From assembly GCF_900100965.1 (NCBI RefSeq), contig NZ_FMUJ01000001.1, positions 1 through 64,000 of the forward strand: DNA of 64,000 nt, written 5' to 3'. Positions 12,037 through 19,934 of this stretch are shown one piece after another; positions within the stretch are counted from its first letter, which is position 1; each line of letters begins with the position of its first letter. Both the position numbers and the translations under genes were made by a program. This DNA is from Variovorax sp. EL159 (GTDB lineage: Bacteria > Pseudomonadota > Gammaproteobacteria > Burkholderiales > Burkholderiaceae_C). The notes below the pieces were generated by a model. It was not told where the DNA came from. It saw only the letters and a list, made by a program, of their open reading frames with translations, and ran no database searches.

Positions 12037-13391
12037 CCGAAGAAACCCACGCACCTTCCGGCAAGCCGCCGGTTGCGGATGCGCCGCAACCCACGCCCGA
12101 GCCGCCTCCCGAATCACCGTCCGAATCACCGTCCGAGTCACCGTCCGAGTCACCGTCCGAGTCACCGTCCGAGTCACCGTCCGCCGAGCCTCCGCAGCCA
12201 ACCGCTGGCGAGCCTGCTTCCGCGCCTGACCCCGAATCCGAACCCGAGGACACGCCCGCAGCGAAGCCGCGCGCACGGGCACGCGAGCGCCTGCTGCTGC
12301 ACATGCCAGTCGACGTGCGCAGCGCCTCGCTGGTGGTGCTCGCCGTGCTGGCCACCGTCTTCGCCTTGCAGTGGGGGCAGGCCGTCTTCATTCCGCTGAT
12401 GCTGAGCCTGCTGCTCACCTATGCGCTGTCGCCGCTGGTCGACATGCTGCATCGCTGGAAGCTGCCGCGCTGGATTGCCGCGGCGGTGATCCTGCTGGGC
12501 CTGTTCGGCGGCCTGGGATGGACGGGCTATTCGCTGTCGGGCAACGCCTCGCAGTTGCTCGATTCGTTGCCGGTGGCCGCGCAGAAGCTGGGGCAGGCGA
12601 TGCGCCGCGACAAGAGCGCGAGCGCCACGCCGCTCGAAAGCGTGCAGCAGGCGGCCGCGCAGCTCGAGAAGGCCGCCGAGGAAAACTCCGCGCGCGTCGC
12701 GGCGCGCAAGGGCGTGGCCCGCGTCGTCATCGAGCGGCCGGGCTTCAACGTGCGCGACTACCTGCTCAGCGGCACCGTCGGCCTGCTGAACGCGTTGGGG
12801 CAACTCACGCTGGTGGCCTTCCTGACCTACTTCGCGCTGTGCTCGGGCGACACCTTCCGCCGCAAGCTCATCAAGATCACAGGGTCGAGCCTGCAACGAA
12901 AGAAGGTCACCGTGCACGTGCTGGACGACATCACGCGCAACATCGAGCGCTACCTGCTGGTGCAGATCCTCGTGAGCGCATTGGTGGGCGTGGCGACCGG
13001 GCTGGCGTTCTGGATCATCGGGGTCGAGAACGCGGCCGTGTGGGGAATCATCGCGGGCGTGACCAACCTCATTCCCTACATCGGCTCGGTGATCGTGCTG
13101 GTGGCGGCGGGGCTCGTGGCCTTCCTGCAGTTCAACAGCCTGCAGATGGGCATCGTGGTCGCCGGCGTGTCGCTGGCCATCCATACCCTCATCGGCAACC
13201 TGCTGATGCCCTGGCTCACCAGCCGCACCAGCCGCATGAACCCGGTGGCGGTGTTCGTGGGCGTGATCTTCTGGGGCTGGCTCTGGGGCATCTGGGGCCT
13301 GCTGCTGGGCATCCCGATCACGATGGTGATCAAGTCGATCTGCGATCGGGTGGAAGACCTGCAGCCCATCGGCGAGCTGCTGGGGGAATAA
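12033..13391 (+). CDS. AI-2E family transporter (PerM/YdiK-like permease) with repetitive N-terminus
   Basis: This 452-residue inner-membrane protein has about seven or eight hydrophobic segments after residue 95. The conserved C-terminal half includes WGIIAGVTNLIPYIGS and GNLLMPWLTSRTSRMNPVAV, typical of the AI-2E/UPF0118 family. Members export autoinducer-2 or act as ion antiporters; which applies here is unknown. The first 95 residues are a soluble Pro/Ser/Glu-rich extension that includes six tandem ESPS units encoded by a 12-bp DNA repeat. The start overlaps the response-regulator stop (ATGA), so it should share a transcript with the kinase/regulator pair. Confidence 0.9.
   Translation: MTEETHAPSGKPPVADAPQPTPEPPPESPSESPSESPSESPSESPSESPSAEPPQPTAGEPASAPDPESEPEDTPAAKPRARARERLLLHMPVDVRSASLVVLAVLATVFALQWGQAVFIPLMLSLLLTYALSPLVDMLHRWKLPRWIAAAVILLGLFGGLGWTGYSLSGNASQLLDSLPVAAQKLGQAMRRDKSASATPLESVQQAAAQLEKAAEENSARVAARKGVARVVIERPGFNVRDYLLSGTVGLLNALGQLTLVAFLTYFALCSGDTFRRKLIKITGSSLQRKKVTVHVLDDITRNIERYLLVQILVSALVGVATGLAFWIIGVENAAVWGIIAGVTNLIPYIGSVIVLVAAGLVAFLQFNSLQMGIVVAGVSLAIHTLIGNLLMPWLTSRTSRMNPVAVFVGVIFWGWLWGIWGLLLGIPITMVIKSICDRVEDLQPIGELLGE
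12111..12182 (+). repeat. 12-bp tandem repeat (six units) within the AI-2E transporter gene
   Basis: Six exact-length units of GARTCACCGTCC lie in tandem; the first two carry A and the last four carry G at the third base of the unit. Each encodes Glu-Ser-Pro-Ser in frame, so unit gain or loss would lengthen or shorten a disordered linker without a frameshift. Confidence 0.95.
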
Positions 13392-13394
13392 GGC

Positions 13395-13976
13395 TCAGCC
13401 GAGCAGCGCCTTCAGTTCGTCGGCGGCGGCCTTGAGGATTTCCCGCGAGAGCGCTTCGTCGTTCACCGCGCGCGACAGCGACACCGCTCCGACCAGTGAA
13501 GACAGCGCCGCGATGGCCTTCGCGCGCTTTTCCTTCGATTTTTCCGCCGCCGCCAGGCTGGCCAGCAGGTCGAGGTACGTGTTCACCTCCTGCGTGTAGG
13601 CCGTGCGCGTGCGCTCGTTGCCGCGGGCCACGTCGCCTGCCAGCGTGGTCACGGCGCAGCTTGAGGCCAGCGCGTCCCGGTGCGCGGTGCTCAGGTAGGC
13701 GTCGACCAGCCGGGCCGCCACGACAGGGCGGCTCGCCTTGGACGCGGCCACGGCCTCGACGGCGCGGCCACCGTCGCTCAAGGCGCGTTCGACCGCTTCG
13801 GCCACCAGTTCGTCGCGCGAGGCGAAGTGACGGTAGAAGCCGCCATGCGTCAGGCCCGCGTCCTTCATGAGTTCGGCCACGCCCACGCCATCGACGCCAG
13901 CCTCGCGGAAACGCGCAGCCGCCGTTTGCACGATGCGCGCGTGGCTTTCTTCCTTGTTCGCTTTTGAATGGCCCAT
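13395..13976 (-). CDS. TetR/AcrR-family transcriptional repressor
   Basis: This 193-residue regulator has an N-terminal helix-turn-helix (FREAGVDGVGVAELM then GLTHGGFYRHFASRDEL) of the TetR type. The C-terminal helical ligand domain ends in AADELKALLG. I chose the ATG at 13976 because family members start a few residues before the first helix. The frame could start at 14057, but that would place the first codons over the inverted repeat at 14027-14049. It is divergent from the tautomerase gene and is likely to repress both itself and that gene. It converges on the AI-2E transporter with 3 bp between stops. Confidence 0.92.
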   Translation of the reverse strand: MGHSKANKEESHARIVQTAAARFREAGVDGVGVAELMKDAGLTHGGFYRHFASRDELVAEAVERALSDGGRAVEAVAASKASRPVVAARLVDAYLSTAHRDALASSCAVTTLAGDVARGNERTRTAYTQEVNTYLDLLASLAAAEKSKEKRAKAIAALSSLVGAVSLSRAVNDEALSREILKAAADELKALLG

Positions 13977-14026
13977 GGGCGTGAAAAGTCCTCGGTCGTG
14001 TGCTTGACGATCAGGATTATGTTCAT

Positions 14027-14049
14027 CATCATCCCTGATGTGGATGATG
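14027..14049. promoter_or_regulatory. Inverted repeat, putative TetR operator
   Basis: The sequence CATCATCC, a 7-bp spacer, then GGATGATG form a perfect 8-bp inverted repeat. It sits between the divergent TetR gene and tautomerase gene, 41 bp before the tautomerase ATG. Size, spacing and position suit a TetR-dimer operator controlling both directions. No binding data are available. Confidence 0.6.
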
Positions 14050-14089
14050 GTCGTCATTCAGAATCAACAATCTCTTGCAGAAGCTTCCC

Positions 14090-14542
14090 ATGCCCATGAT
14101 CGATGTCTATGCTGCCGCAGACCTGTTTCCGGCCGGTGCCGAAACCGACCGCCAACTCGGCGAAGCACTCACGCTGGCGGTGCTTCGCGCCGAAGGCGTG
14201 GCCAAGCCCGGCCCCTTCCACCTGGACAACACGGCTGCGTACATCCATCGCATGCCGGCATCGGCGGTGCAGACCGCCACCACTGCGCAGGCCCGCACGG
14301 TGCGTGTGCAGATCATCACGCCGCCGGGCTCGCTGAGCCGCGAGGGGCAAAAGCAGATCACGAAGGAAGCCACCGAGATCGTCACGAAGCTGTCGGGCGA
14401 CCCGAGCCAGGCTGCGCGGACCTGGGTGATCCTGACCGAGGCGGCTGAAGGCGGCTGGGGCATGTTCGGCACGGCCTTCGGCAAGGAAGAGTTCGCCGCG
14501 CTGGCCGCCAAGGCGAAGGCCGCTGCAGCCGCGGGCGGGTAG
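14090..14542 (+). CDS. Tautomerase-family protein, probably two fused 4-OT-like units
   Basis: The 150-residue product begins Met-Pro-Met-Ile. After Met removal, Pro1 would be the catalytic base of the 4-oxalocrotonate tautomerase superfamily. The second half (about residues 70-130) again reads as a beta-alpha-beta unit (VRVQIITPPGSLSREGQKQ ... ARTWVILTEAAEGGWGMFG). Its end resembles the 4-OT C-terminal motif ENWGIGG. I therefore infer a fused two-unit tautomerase. The start at 14090 is chosen over an in-frame ATG at 14075 because only it exposes Pro1. It is divergently controlled with the TetR gene. The substrate is unknown. Confidence 0.75.
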   Translation: MPMIDVYAAADLFPAGAETDRQLGEALTLAVLRAEGVAKPGPFHLDNTAAYIHRMPASAVQTATTAQARTVRVQIITPPGSLSREGQKQITKEATEIVTKLSGDPSQAARTWVILTEAAEGGWGMFGTAFGKEEFAALAAKAKAAAAAGG

Positions 14543-14570
14543 GCCGCGTCGCGCCTGAGGCTCCGTTCCG

Positions 14571-15077
14571 TCAGCGAGGGCTTGGCTTGGCGGCGGGCGG
14601 CTTCGCCTTGGTGCGCGATGCCGCCGCTTTCGCGGGCAGCTTCTTCACGAAGGTATCGGCCGCGTCCAGCGGCTGGCCGTCGCGTGTGCGCAGGTCGATC
14701 TTCTGCACCGGCTTGCCGCTTTCGCGCTCGAGCAGCACGGAGTGCGGCTCGCCCTTGGCATAGAGGTGCGCCTCGCCCCAATGGCGCAGGCCGACCACCA
14801 CGGGGAAGAGGCCTTTGCCCTTCGGCGTGAGCACGTATTCCTGGTAGAGCGTGCCGTCCGATGCGGGCACGAGGTCGAGCACGCCTTCCTGCACCAAGGT
14901 CTTGAGCCGGTCTGCCAGGATGTTCTTGGCCACGCCCAGGCTTTGCTGGAATTCGCCAAAGCGCTTCATGCCGTCGAAGGCGTCGCGGATGATGAGCAGC
15001 GACCACTGGTCGCCCACGATCTCCAGCGACCGCGCCATCGGGCAGGCGTCGTCTTTCAGACTTTTTCTCCGGGCCAT
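14571..15077 (-). CDS. HxlR-family winged-helix transcriptional regulator
   Basis: This 168-residue protein has the HxlR signature: an N-terminal cysteine in DDACPMARSLEIVGDQWS, then LLIIRDAFDGMKRFGEFQ and the wing TLYQEYVLTPKG. HxlR proteins often sense electrophiles or redox state through that cysteine. The Lys/Ala/Pro-rich C-terminus is an unusual extension. The ATG at 15077 has GAGG just upstream; a longer start at 15113 is possible but less typical. It is divergent from a second tautomerase gene, which is its probable target. Confidence 0.9.
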   Translation of the reverse strand: MARRKSLKDDACPMARSLEIVGDQWSLLIIRDAFDGMKRFGEFQQSLGVAKNILADRLKTLVQEGVLDLVPASDGTLYQEYVLTPKGKGLFPVVVGLRHWGEAHLYAKGEPHSVLLERESGKPVQKIDLRTRDGQPLDAADTFVKKLPAKAAASRTKAKPPAAKPSPR

Positions 15078-15266
15078 CCTCGTTCTTTCTTCCTTGCAAG
15101 GCACGCATGCCAACTGGTTGCAGGATTAGACCGCAATGGCGACGGGGTCGCAAAATAAAACCAGAATGACCACGATCTTTTTGGCCTGATCCGCTGATCC
15201 GCTGATCCGAAGCCCGGGCCCGATGGATTCATCCAGCCCGCACCGACCCTCGAAGAAAGCCCCGAC

Positions 15267-15659
15267 ATGCCCTACCTGCAGCTCGACGTGAACGGCCCGC
15301 ACCCTGTGGCCGACAAGAAGCGCCTCGCGAAGAAACTTAGCGAAACCTACGCGCAGATGATGAGCGTCGACATCCGCCGCATCAGCATCGCCATCCGCGA
15401 ACTGGGCGAGGGCGGCGTCTGGCGCATGGTGGACGGCGAGCCCGTCCCGGTGTCGGTGCTGATGTGCGACATCCGGCGCGGCCGCTCCGCCGAGCTGCGG
15501 CTCGAAGTGGCCAAGGCGCTGTGCAGCGACTGCATCGACATCCTGGGCCTGCGCGAAGACCGGCTCAACGTCGAGTTCACCCAGCACACCGGCGACGAGA
15601 TGTACCACCCGACGCTCGGCGGCTACAGCCCCGAGTGGTCGGAAGGCGAAGCTCAGTGA
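15267..15659 (+). CDS. Tautomerase family protein (4-OT-like, Pro1)
   Basis: This 130-residue protein begins MPYLQLDVNG, placing Pro at position 1 after Met removal. The 4-OT-like helix ADKKRLAKKLSETYAQMM and the strand ISIAIRELGEGGVWRM follow. The remaining 70 residues are a conserved-looking extension ending in an acidic tail. It is the second tautomerase gene within 1.2 kb but is not closely similar to the first. It is divergent from the HxlR gene. The last 7 bp overlap the end of the convergent MFS gene. Confidence 0.82.
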   Translation: MPYLQLDVNGPHPVADKKRLAKKLSETYAQMMSVDIRRISIAIRELGEGGVWRMVDGEPVPVSVLMCDIRRGRSAELRLEVAKALCSDCIDILGLREDRLNVEFTQHTGDEMYHPTLGGYSPEWSEGEAQ

Positions 15660-16903
15660 GCCGGGCGCGCGCGGTGCAGCCGTGAGAAGCGCGCGATCAT
15701 CCACGGCCCCATCAGCGCGCCCAGCCCGACCGAACTCCACGCCGCCGCCCAGCTGTGCGTGCTGCCCAGGCCGAAGCGCGTCTGGCCCCAGTCCAGCGCC
15801 AGGCCGAACACCCAGGGGCTGAGCGCGCCCGCGCCGAAGCCCATCACCGAGCGCACCGAATACGCAACGCCCAGGCGATGCGGCGCCACCACGTCGGCCA
15901 GCGCGGTCGAGTAGACCGACGAATCGGCGATGGCCAGCAGGTTGTAGATGGCCGCCGCCGCGGCCAGCAGCCACAGCGGCCAGGTCCACATCCAGCCGAA
16001 CGTGAAAGACATGCAGAGGCTGGTGACGGTCGCGATCATCATGACCCGCGCGCGACCCAGCCGGTCCGACGCCGCGCCGCCCGCGATGCTGCCGAGCACG
16101 CTCACCAGGTGCGCGAAGGCCGCGAGCGCGATGCCCGCGCCCTGCCACGCGGCGGTGCCGCCCGACGAGGCGACCAGATAGGCCGGCAGCCAGGCCCACA
16201 GCGCCATCAGCTCCCAGCAGTGGAAGGCATAGGCCCAGTTGCCGGCCATCGCGGGCTTGTCGCGCACCGTGGCCGCCAGTGCGCTCCAGGTGCCTTCGCG
16301 GGCCGCTTGCGTGGGGCGTGAAGGCGGGCGCATGCGCCGCATGGCCTGTACCGTCAGCAAGGCACCCGCCACCGAACAGGCGGCGGCCACCAGCAGGCCG
16401 TGCCGCCAGTGTTGCGCGTGGCTGAAGGCCGCGACCACCGCGAGCGACACCGCATAGCCCATCGACGATGCACCGATGAAAAGCCCCATCGCGCGGCCGC
16501 GCACCGCAGGCTCGGCATTGCGCGCCAGCAGTTGCAGGCCCGGCGTGTACGAAGCTCCTGCGCACAACCCCGCCAATCCATACAGCAGCATCGCGGAACG
16601 GTGGTCGTGCGCGAAGAGCGCGAAGGCCAGCGCCGCCATCGCGCTGACGAAGCTGCCGCCGAAGAAGATGCGGTGCGGCCCGTAGCGGTCGGCCAGCAGG
16701 CCCACGGCGAACAGCGAGGTCATGTAGCCCACATGCCATGCGCTCTGGATCGAGCCGGCTTGCGCGGCCGACATCTGCCAGTCGGCCATCATGAAAGGCA
16801 GCACGCCGGAGTAGGCCGTGACGATCATGGCCTGCAGCAGCCGGCTCGCGCACAGCAGCGCGAGCCATCCGCGCAGGGGCGCGGTGGCGTTGTCGCTCGA
16901 CAT
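15653..16903 (-). CDS. MFS transporter
   Basis: This 416-residue protein has about 12 hydrophobic segments. The MFS loop motif between TM2 and TM3 reads GLLADRYGPHR, and a weaker copy between the halves reads DRLGRARVM. The start at 16903 (MSSDNATAP) places TM1 normally; earlier codons in the same frame overlap the acetyltransferase gene. It lies 8 bp downstream of the GNAT gene, so the two are probably co-transcribed. The substrate is unknown; a drug or metabolite exporter is likely. Confidence 0.9.
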   Translation of the reverse strand: MSSDNATAPLRGWLALLCASRLLQAMIVTAYSGVLPFMMADWQMSAAQAGSIQSAWHVGYMTSLFAVGLLADRYGPHRIFFGGSFVSAMAALAFALFAHDHRSAMLLYGLAGLCAGASYTPGLQLLARNAEPAVRGRAMGLFIGASSMGYAVSLAVVAAFSHAQHWRHGLLVAAACSVAGALLTVQAMRRMRPPSRPTQAAREGTWSALAATVRDKPAMAGNWAYAFHCWELMALWAWLPAYLVASSGGTAAWQGAGIALAAFAHLVSVLGSIAGGAASDRLGRARVMMIATVTSLCMSFTFGWMWTWPLWLLAAAAAIYNLLAIADSSVYSTALADVVAPHRLGVAYSVRSVMGFGAGALSPWVFGLALDWGQTRFGLGSTHSWAAAWSSVGLGALMGPWMIARFSRLHRARPAH

Positions 16904-16911
16904 GGCGGGGC

Positions 16912-17445
16912 TCAGCGCAGCGCGCGCTGCATCAGCACCGTGTCGACCCACTGCCCGAACTTGAAGCCGACGTCGCGCAGCACGCCCACCCGCTCGAAGC
17001 CCAGGCTCTCGTGCAGGCGCTGCGAGCCGGCGTTGGCGCTGTTGCCGACCACCGCCACCATCTGCGTGAAGCCGCTGTCGGTGCAGCGCCGGATCACTTC
17101 GGCGAGCAGCGCCGTGCCGATGCCGTGGCCGTGCATGCCCTGCGCGACGTAGATCGAGTCTTCGACCGTGTGGCGGTAGGCGGAGCGGGCGCGGTAGGCG
17201 CTCGCATAGGCGTAGCCGGCCACCTCGCCGTTCTTCAGCGCGACGAGGTAGGGCATCCCGTTGCGCAGCGCGTCGTTGCGGCGCGACTGCATCTGCTCGA
17301 CGGTGGGCACTTCTTCCTCGAAGGAGCACAGGTCGTGCAGCACATAGTGGCTGTAGATGGCCTGCACCGCAGGCATGTGATGCGCCCCGGCATCGAGGAT
17401 TTCAACGGTGGCGACGGGTGTGACGGCGAGAGTTGGCGATGACAT
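16912..17445 (-). CDS. GNAT-family N-acetyltransferase, phosphinothricin acetyltransferase-like
   Basis: This 177-residue acetyltransferase has the pattern AIYSHYVLHDLCSFEEEVP near its start and EVAGYAYASAYRARSAYRHTVE in the middle. Both are typical of the PAT/YwnH group, which acetylates phosphinothricin or methionine sulfone-like amines. The acetyl-CoA loop is QGMHGHGIGTALL. It is followed within 8 bp by an MFS gene, so detoxify-and-export is a reasonable inference. It is divergent from a LysR gene, its likely regulator. The actual substrate is not shown. Confidence 0.9.
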   Translation of the reverse strand: MSSPTLAVTPVATVEILDAGAHHMPAVQAIYSHYVLHDLCSFEEEVPTVEQMQSRRNDALRNGMPYLVALKNGEVAGYAYASAYRARSAYRHTVEDSIYVAQGMHGHGIGTALLAEVIRRCTDSGFTQMVAVVGNSANAGSQRLHESLGFERVGVLRDVGFKFGQWVDTVLMQRALR

Positions 17446-17493
17446 GCCCCTATCTTGACGAGGCCCTGTCGATAAGTGAAGCTTGGGCAACCT

Positions 17494-18417
17494 ATGCAGG
17501 GCATAAGGAATACTTTGGAAAAGACACTGAACCTCGATCAGCTCAAGTCCTTCGGACTGGTGATCGAAACGGGCAGCTTCTCGGCCGCCGCCGACCGGCT
17601 CGGCGTGTCCCAGCCGGCGGTGAGCCTGCAGATCCGCCAACTGGAGCGCCGGCTCGGTGTGCGGCTGGTCGAACGGGTCGGCAAACGCGCCAGGGCCACG
17701 CCCGCCGGCATGGAGCTGCTGCGCCACGCCCATCACATCGAGACCGCGGTGGACAACGCCATCGACGCGCTGGCCGACCACGCGAGTGGCGTCACGGGCC
17801 GCGTGCGGCTGGGCACGGGCGCGACGGCCTGCCTGTACTTTCTGCCCGGCGTGCTGCGCGCATTGCGCGAGGCGTTTCCGGCACTGAGCGTCGTGGTCAG
17901 CACCGGCAACACCGACGACCACGTGCGCAAGGTGGAAGAAAACAGCCTCGACCTCGCGCTGGTCACGCTGCCGGCGCCGGGGCGTTCATTGACGGTGATG
18001 CAGGTGCTCGACGATGCGTTCGTCGCCATCGGCCGCCACGACCTTGCGCCCCTGAAGGCGCGTGTGGCGCCGGCGGACCTGGGCGCCTTGCCGCTCGTGC
18101 TCTTCGAGCCCGCGGCCAACACGCGCAAGCTGGTCGACCGATGGTTTGCCGCCGAGGGCCTGCAGCCGCGGCCCGTGATGGAGCTGGGCAGCGTGGAGGC
18201 CATGAAGGAGATGGTGGCTGCGGGGCTGGGCTACGGCATCGTGCCCGCGATGTCGATGGTGGGGCGCGGTGCACACCCCGAGCTGAAGACCAGCCGCCTG
18301 AACCCTCGCATGCATCGCACGCTGGCCATCGTGATCCGGCGGGACAAGCCCGTCAGCAAGGCCTTGCGCGTGGTGCTCGATGCGATCGTGGCGGCCGGGA
18401 AGACCGGCCGCCACTGA
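17494..18417 (+). CDS. LysR-family transcriptional regulator
   Basis: This protein of about 307 residues has the N-terminal LysR helix-turn-helix (FSAAADRLGVSQPAVSLQI) and a periplasmic-binding-protein-like effector domain. The start is uncertain. An ATG at 17494 is annotated. A GTG lies at 17476. A TTG at 17515 has the best ribosome binding site (AAGGAA at 17505-17510) and gives the most typical LysR N-terminus. It is divergent from the GNAT-MFS pair and probably controls it. Short tetranucleotide repeats follow the stop. Confidence 0.92.
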   Translation: MQGIRNTLEKTLNLDQLKSFGLVIETGSFSAAADRLGVSQPAVSLQIRQLERRLGVRLVERVGKRARATPAGMELLRHAHHIETAVDNAIDALADHASGVTGRVRLGTGATACLYFLPGVLRALREAFPALSVVVSTGNTDDHVRKVEENSLDLALVTLPAPGRSLTVMQVLDDAFVAIGRHDLAPLKARVAPADLGALPLVLFEPAANTRKLVDRWFAAEGLQPRPVMELGSVEAMKEMVAAGLGYGIVPAMSMVGRGAHPELKTSRLNPRMHRTLAIVIRRDKPVSKALRVVLDAIVAAGKTGRH

Positions 18418-18470
18418 TTGATTGACTGATTGACTGGCGAGATCGGCAGCGGCTGGGCCGCCACCCGTCG

Positions 18471-19709
18471 TTATTCCGGAATGGCCGCCAGCGGTGCACC
18501 GCCGCGTGCACGGCCCAGCGTGCCGACGATCAGCGCCGCGATCAGCACCAGCACACCGCTGAGCACCATCGTGCTGGAGATGCCGTAGCTGTCGACCGTC
18601 AGGCCGCCGATCAGCGCGCCGGAGGCAATCGCCACCTGGAAGCCGGTCACCAGCAGGGCCTGGCCGGCTTCCTGCGCGTCGGGCACCGCTTCCATCATCC
18701 AGCCGGTGAGCGCCACCGGAATGAGACCGAAGGCCACGCCCCAGATCACGACCACGACGGCGCCGGACACCATGCCGGGGCCGACCAGGGTCGACAGCAG
18801 CAGGGCCGTCGCGAGCATCAGCGCCGCCAGCAGGGTGGTGCCGCGCACGCTGCGCGCCACCAGGCTGCCGCCCAGGAAGGTGCCGATGAAGCCAACCGCG
18901 CCATACACCAGCAGCAGCGTCGAGACCGCGTTGGCCGGCAGGCCGAACACCTGCTGCAGCAGCGGCTTCAGGTAGGTGTAGGCCGCGAAGTGGCCGGCGA
19001 TGAAGAACAGCACCGCGAGCAGGCCGACCTGCGCCATGCGGCGCGTGAGCGGCGTCAGCAGGTCACGCGCACCGATCGCGCGCAGTGGCGGTATGGCGGG
19101 CAGCAGCCACAGCTGCACCAGCAGCACGATGGTCGCGAGCGCGCCCGTCACCGCGAACGACGCGCGCCAGCCGAACAGCGTGCCAAGGAGCGATCCGGCC
19201 GGCACGCCGAGCACCGTGGCGGCCGACACGCCCGCCAGCACCAGCGACATGGCGCGGGCCTGCGAGGCACGCGGCACCAGCTGGGTGGCCGCGGCCGGCG
19301 CGAAAGTCCAGAAACCGCCGACGGCCAGGCCGAGCAGCAGGCGCGCGACCAGCATCGTGCCGAAGTTCGGCGCAAAGGCCGCGAGCAGGTTCGAGGCAAT
19401 CAGCAAGGTGGTGAGCGTGATCAGCACCGTGCGCCGGTCGAGCTTGCCCGAAGCCACGATCAATGCCGGGCCGGCGAAGGCGGCCAGCACGCCGGGCATG
19501 GTGACCATCAGGCCGGCCGTGCCGTCGGACACGTTGAGCCCGCGGGCGATGTCGGTCAGAAGGCCGATGGGCATGAACTCGGTCGAGACCATGGCGAAGG
19601 TACCGACGGCGATGGAGCTGACGGCAAGCCATGCGGAGCGCGAGGTGGGGGCCGGTGCAGCCGCCGTCACGTCGTCGATGCATGGATTGCTGCTGGGTGA
19701 ATTCATCAT
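18471..19709 (-). CDS. MFS transporter, DHA1 family (AraJ/YdhP-like)
   Basis: This 412-residue protein has 12 predicted membrane segments. The characteristic AFAMVSTEFMPIGLL-type first helix (here GTFAMVSTEFMPIGLL) and GVPAGSLLGTLFGWRASF in TM5 are found in the sugar/drug exporters AraJ, YdhP and PbuE. Two adjacent Met codons (19709 and 19706) could start it. It converges on the LysR gene. Its upstream region carries a repeated 21-22 bp element. The substrate is not evident. Confidence 0.92.
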   Translation of the reverse strand: MMNSPSSNPCIDDVTAAAPAPTSRSAWLAVSSIAVGTFAMVSTEFMPIGLLTDIARGLNVSDGTAGLMVTMPGVLAAFAGPALIVASGKLDRRTVLITLTTLLIASNLLAAFAPNFGTMLVARLLLGLAVGGFWTFAPAAATQLVPRASQARAMSLVLAGVSAATVLGVPAGSLLGTLFGWRASFAVTGALATIVLLVQLWLLPAIPPLRAIGARDLLTPLTRRMAQVGLLAVLFFIAGHFAAYTYLKPLLQQVFGLPANAVSTLLLVYGAVGFIGTFLGGSLVARSVRGTTLLAALMLATALLLSTLVGPGMVSGAVVVVIWGVAFGLIPVALTGWMMEAVPDAQEAGQALLVTGFQVAIASGALIGGLTVDSYGISSTMVLSGVLVLIAALIVGTLGRARGGAPLAAIPE

Positions 19710-19713
19710 GGAG

Positions 19714-19770
19714 ATGCTTTCGTGAAGGGCATCGGCGGCACAGGCGCCAATGCTTTGTGAAGGGCATTGG
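19714..19770. repeat. Imperfect direct repeat upstream of MFS gene
   Basis: The element ATGCTTT(C)GTGAAGGGCAT, followed by YGG, occurs at 19714-19735 and again at 19750-19770, so start-to-start spacing is 36 bp. The copies differ by one inserted base and one substitution. The first copy begins 5 bp upstream of the MFS start codon. It could be a regulator binding site or a small duplication. Confidence 0.6.
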
Positions 19771-19934
19771 AGTGTGCGAGCTGACGCCTGCGCGACAAAG
19801 GGGCCGGGCAGCAGTAGTCAGTTTCCTGACGGTTAACAATCGACCCCTTTGGTGTTGCCGCGCATCCCCGGACCACTGCAAGGGTGGCCATCGCCATCAG
19901 GCCGTGTGCGGGCTGCGGGCTTGCGCGCTGCGGC

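Noticed and set aside
13977..14057. N-terminal extension of the TetR regulator to the ATG at 14057
   Set aside because: The added residues are unlike TetR N-termini and would overlie the inverted repeat that is probably its operator.
15187..15210. Triplicate TGATCCGC-like repeat
   Set aside because: Only three short units in an intergenic stretch; no symmetry or conserved context to support an operator.
18414..18437. TGATTGACTGATTGACTG-like tetranucleotide repeats
   Set aside because: Too short and simple; located after the LysR stop between convergent genes with no sign of function.
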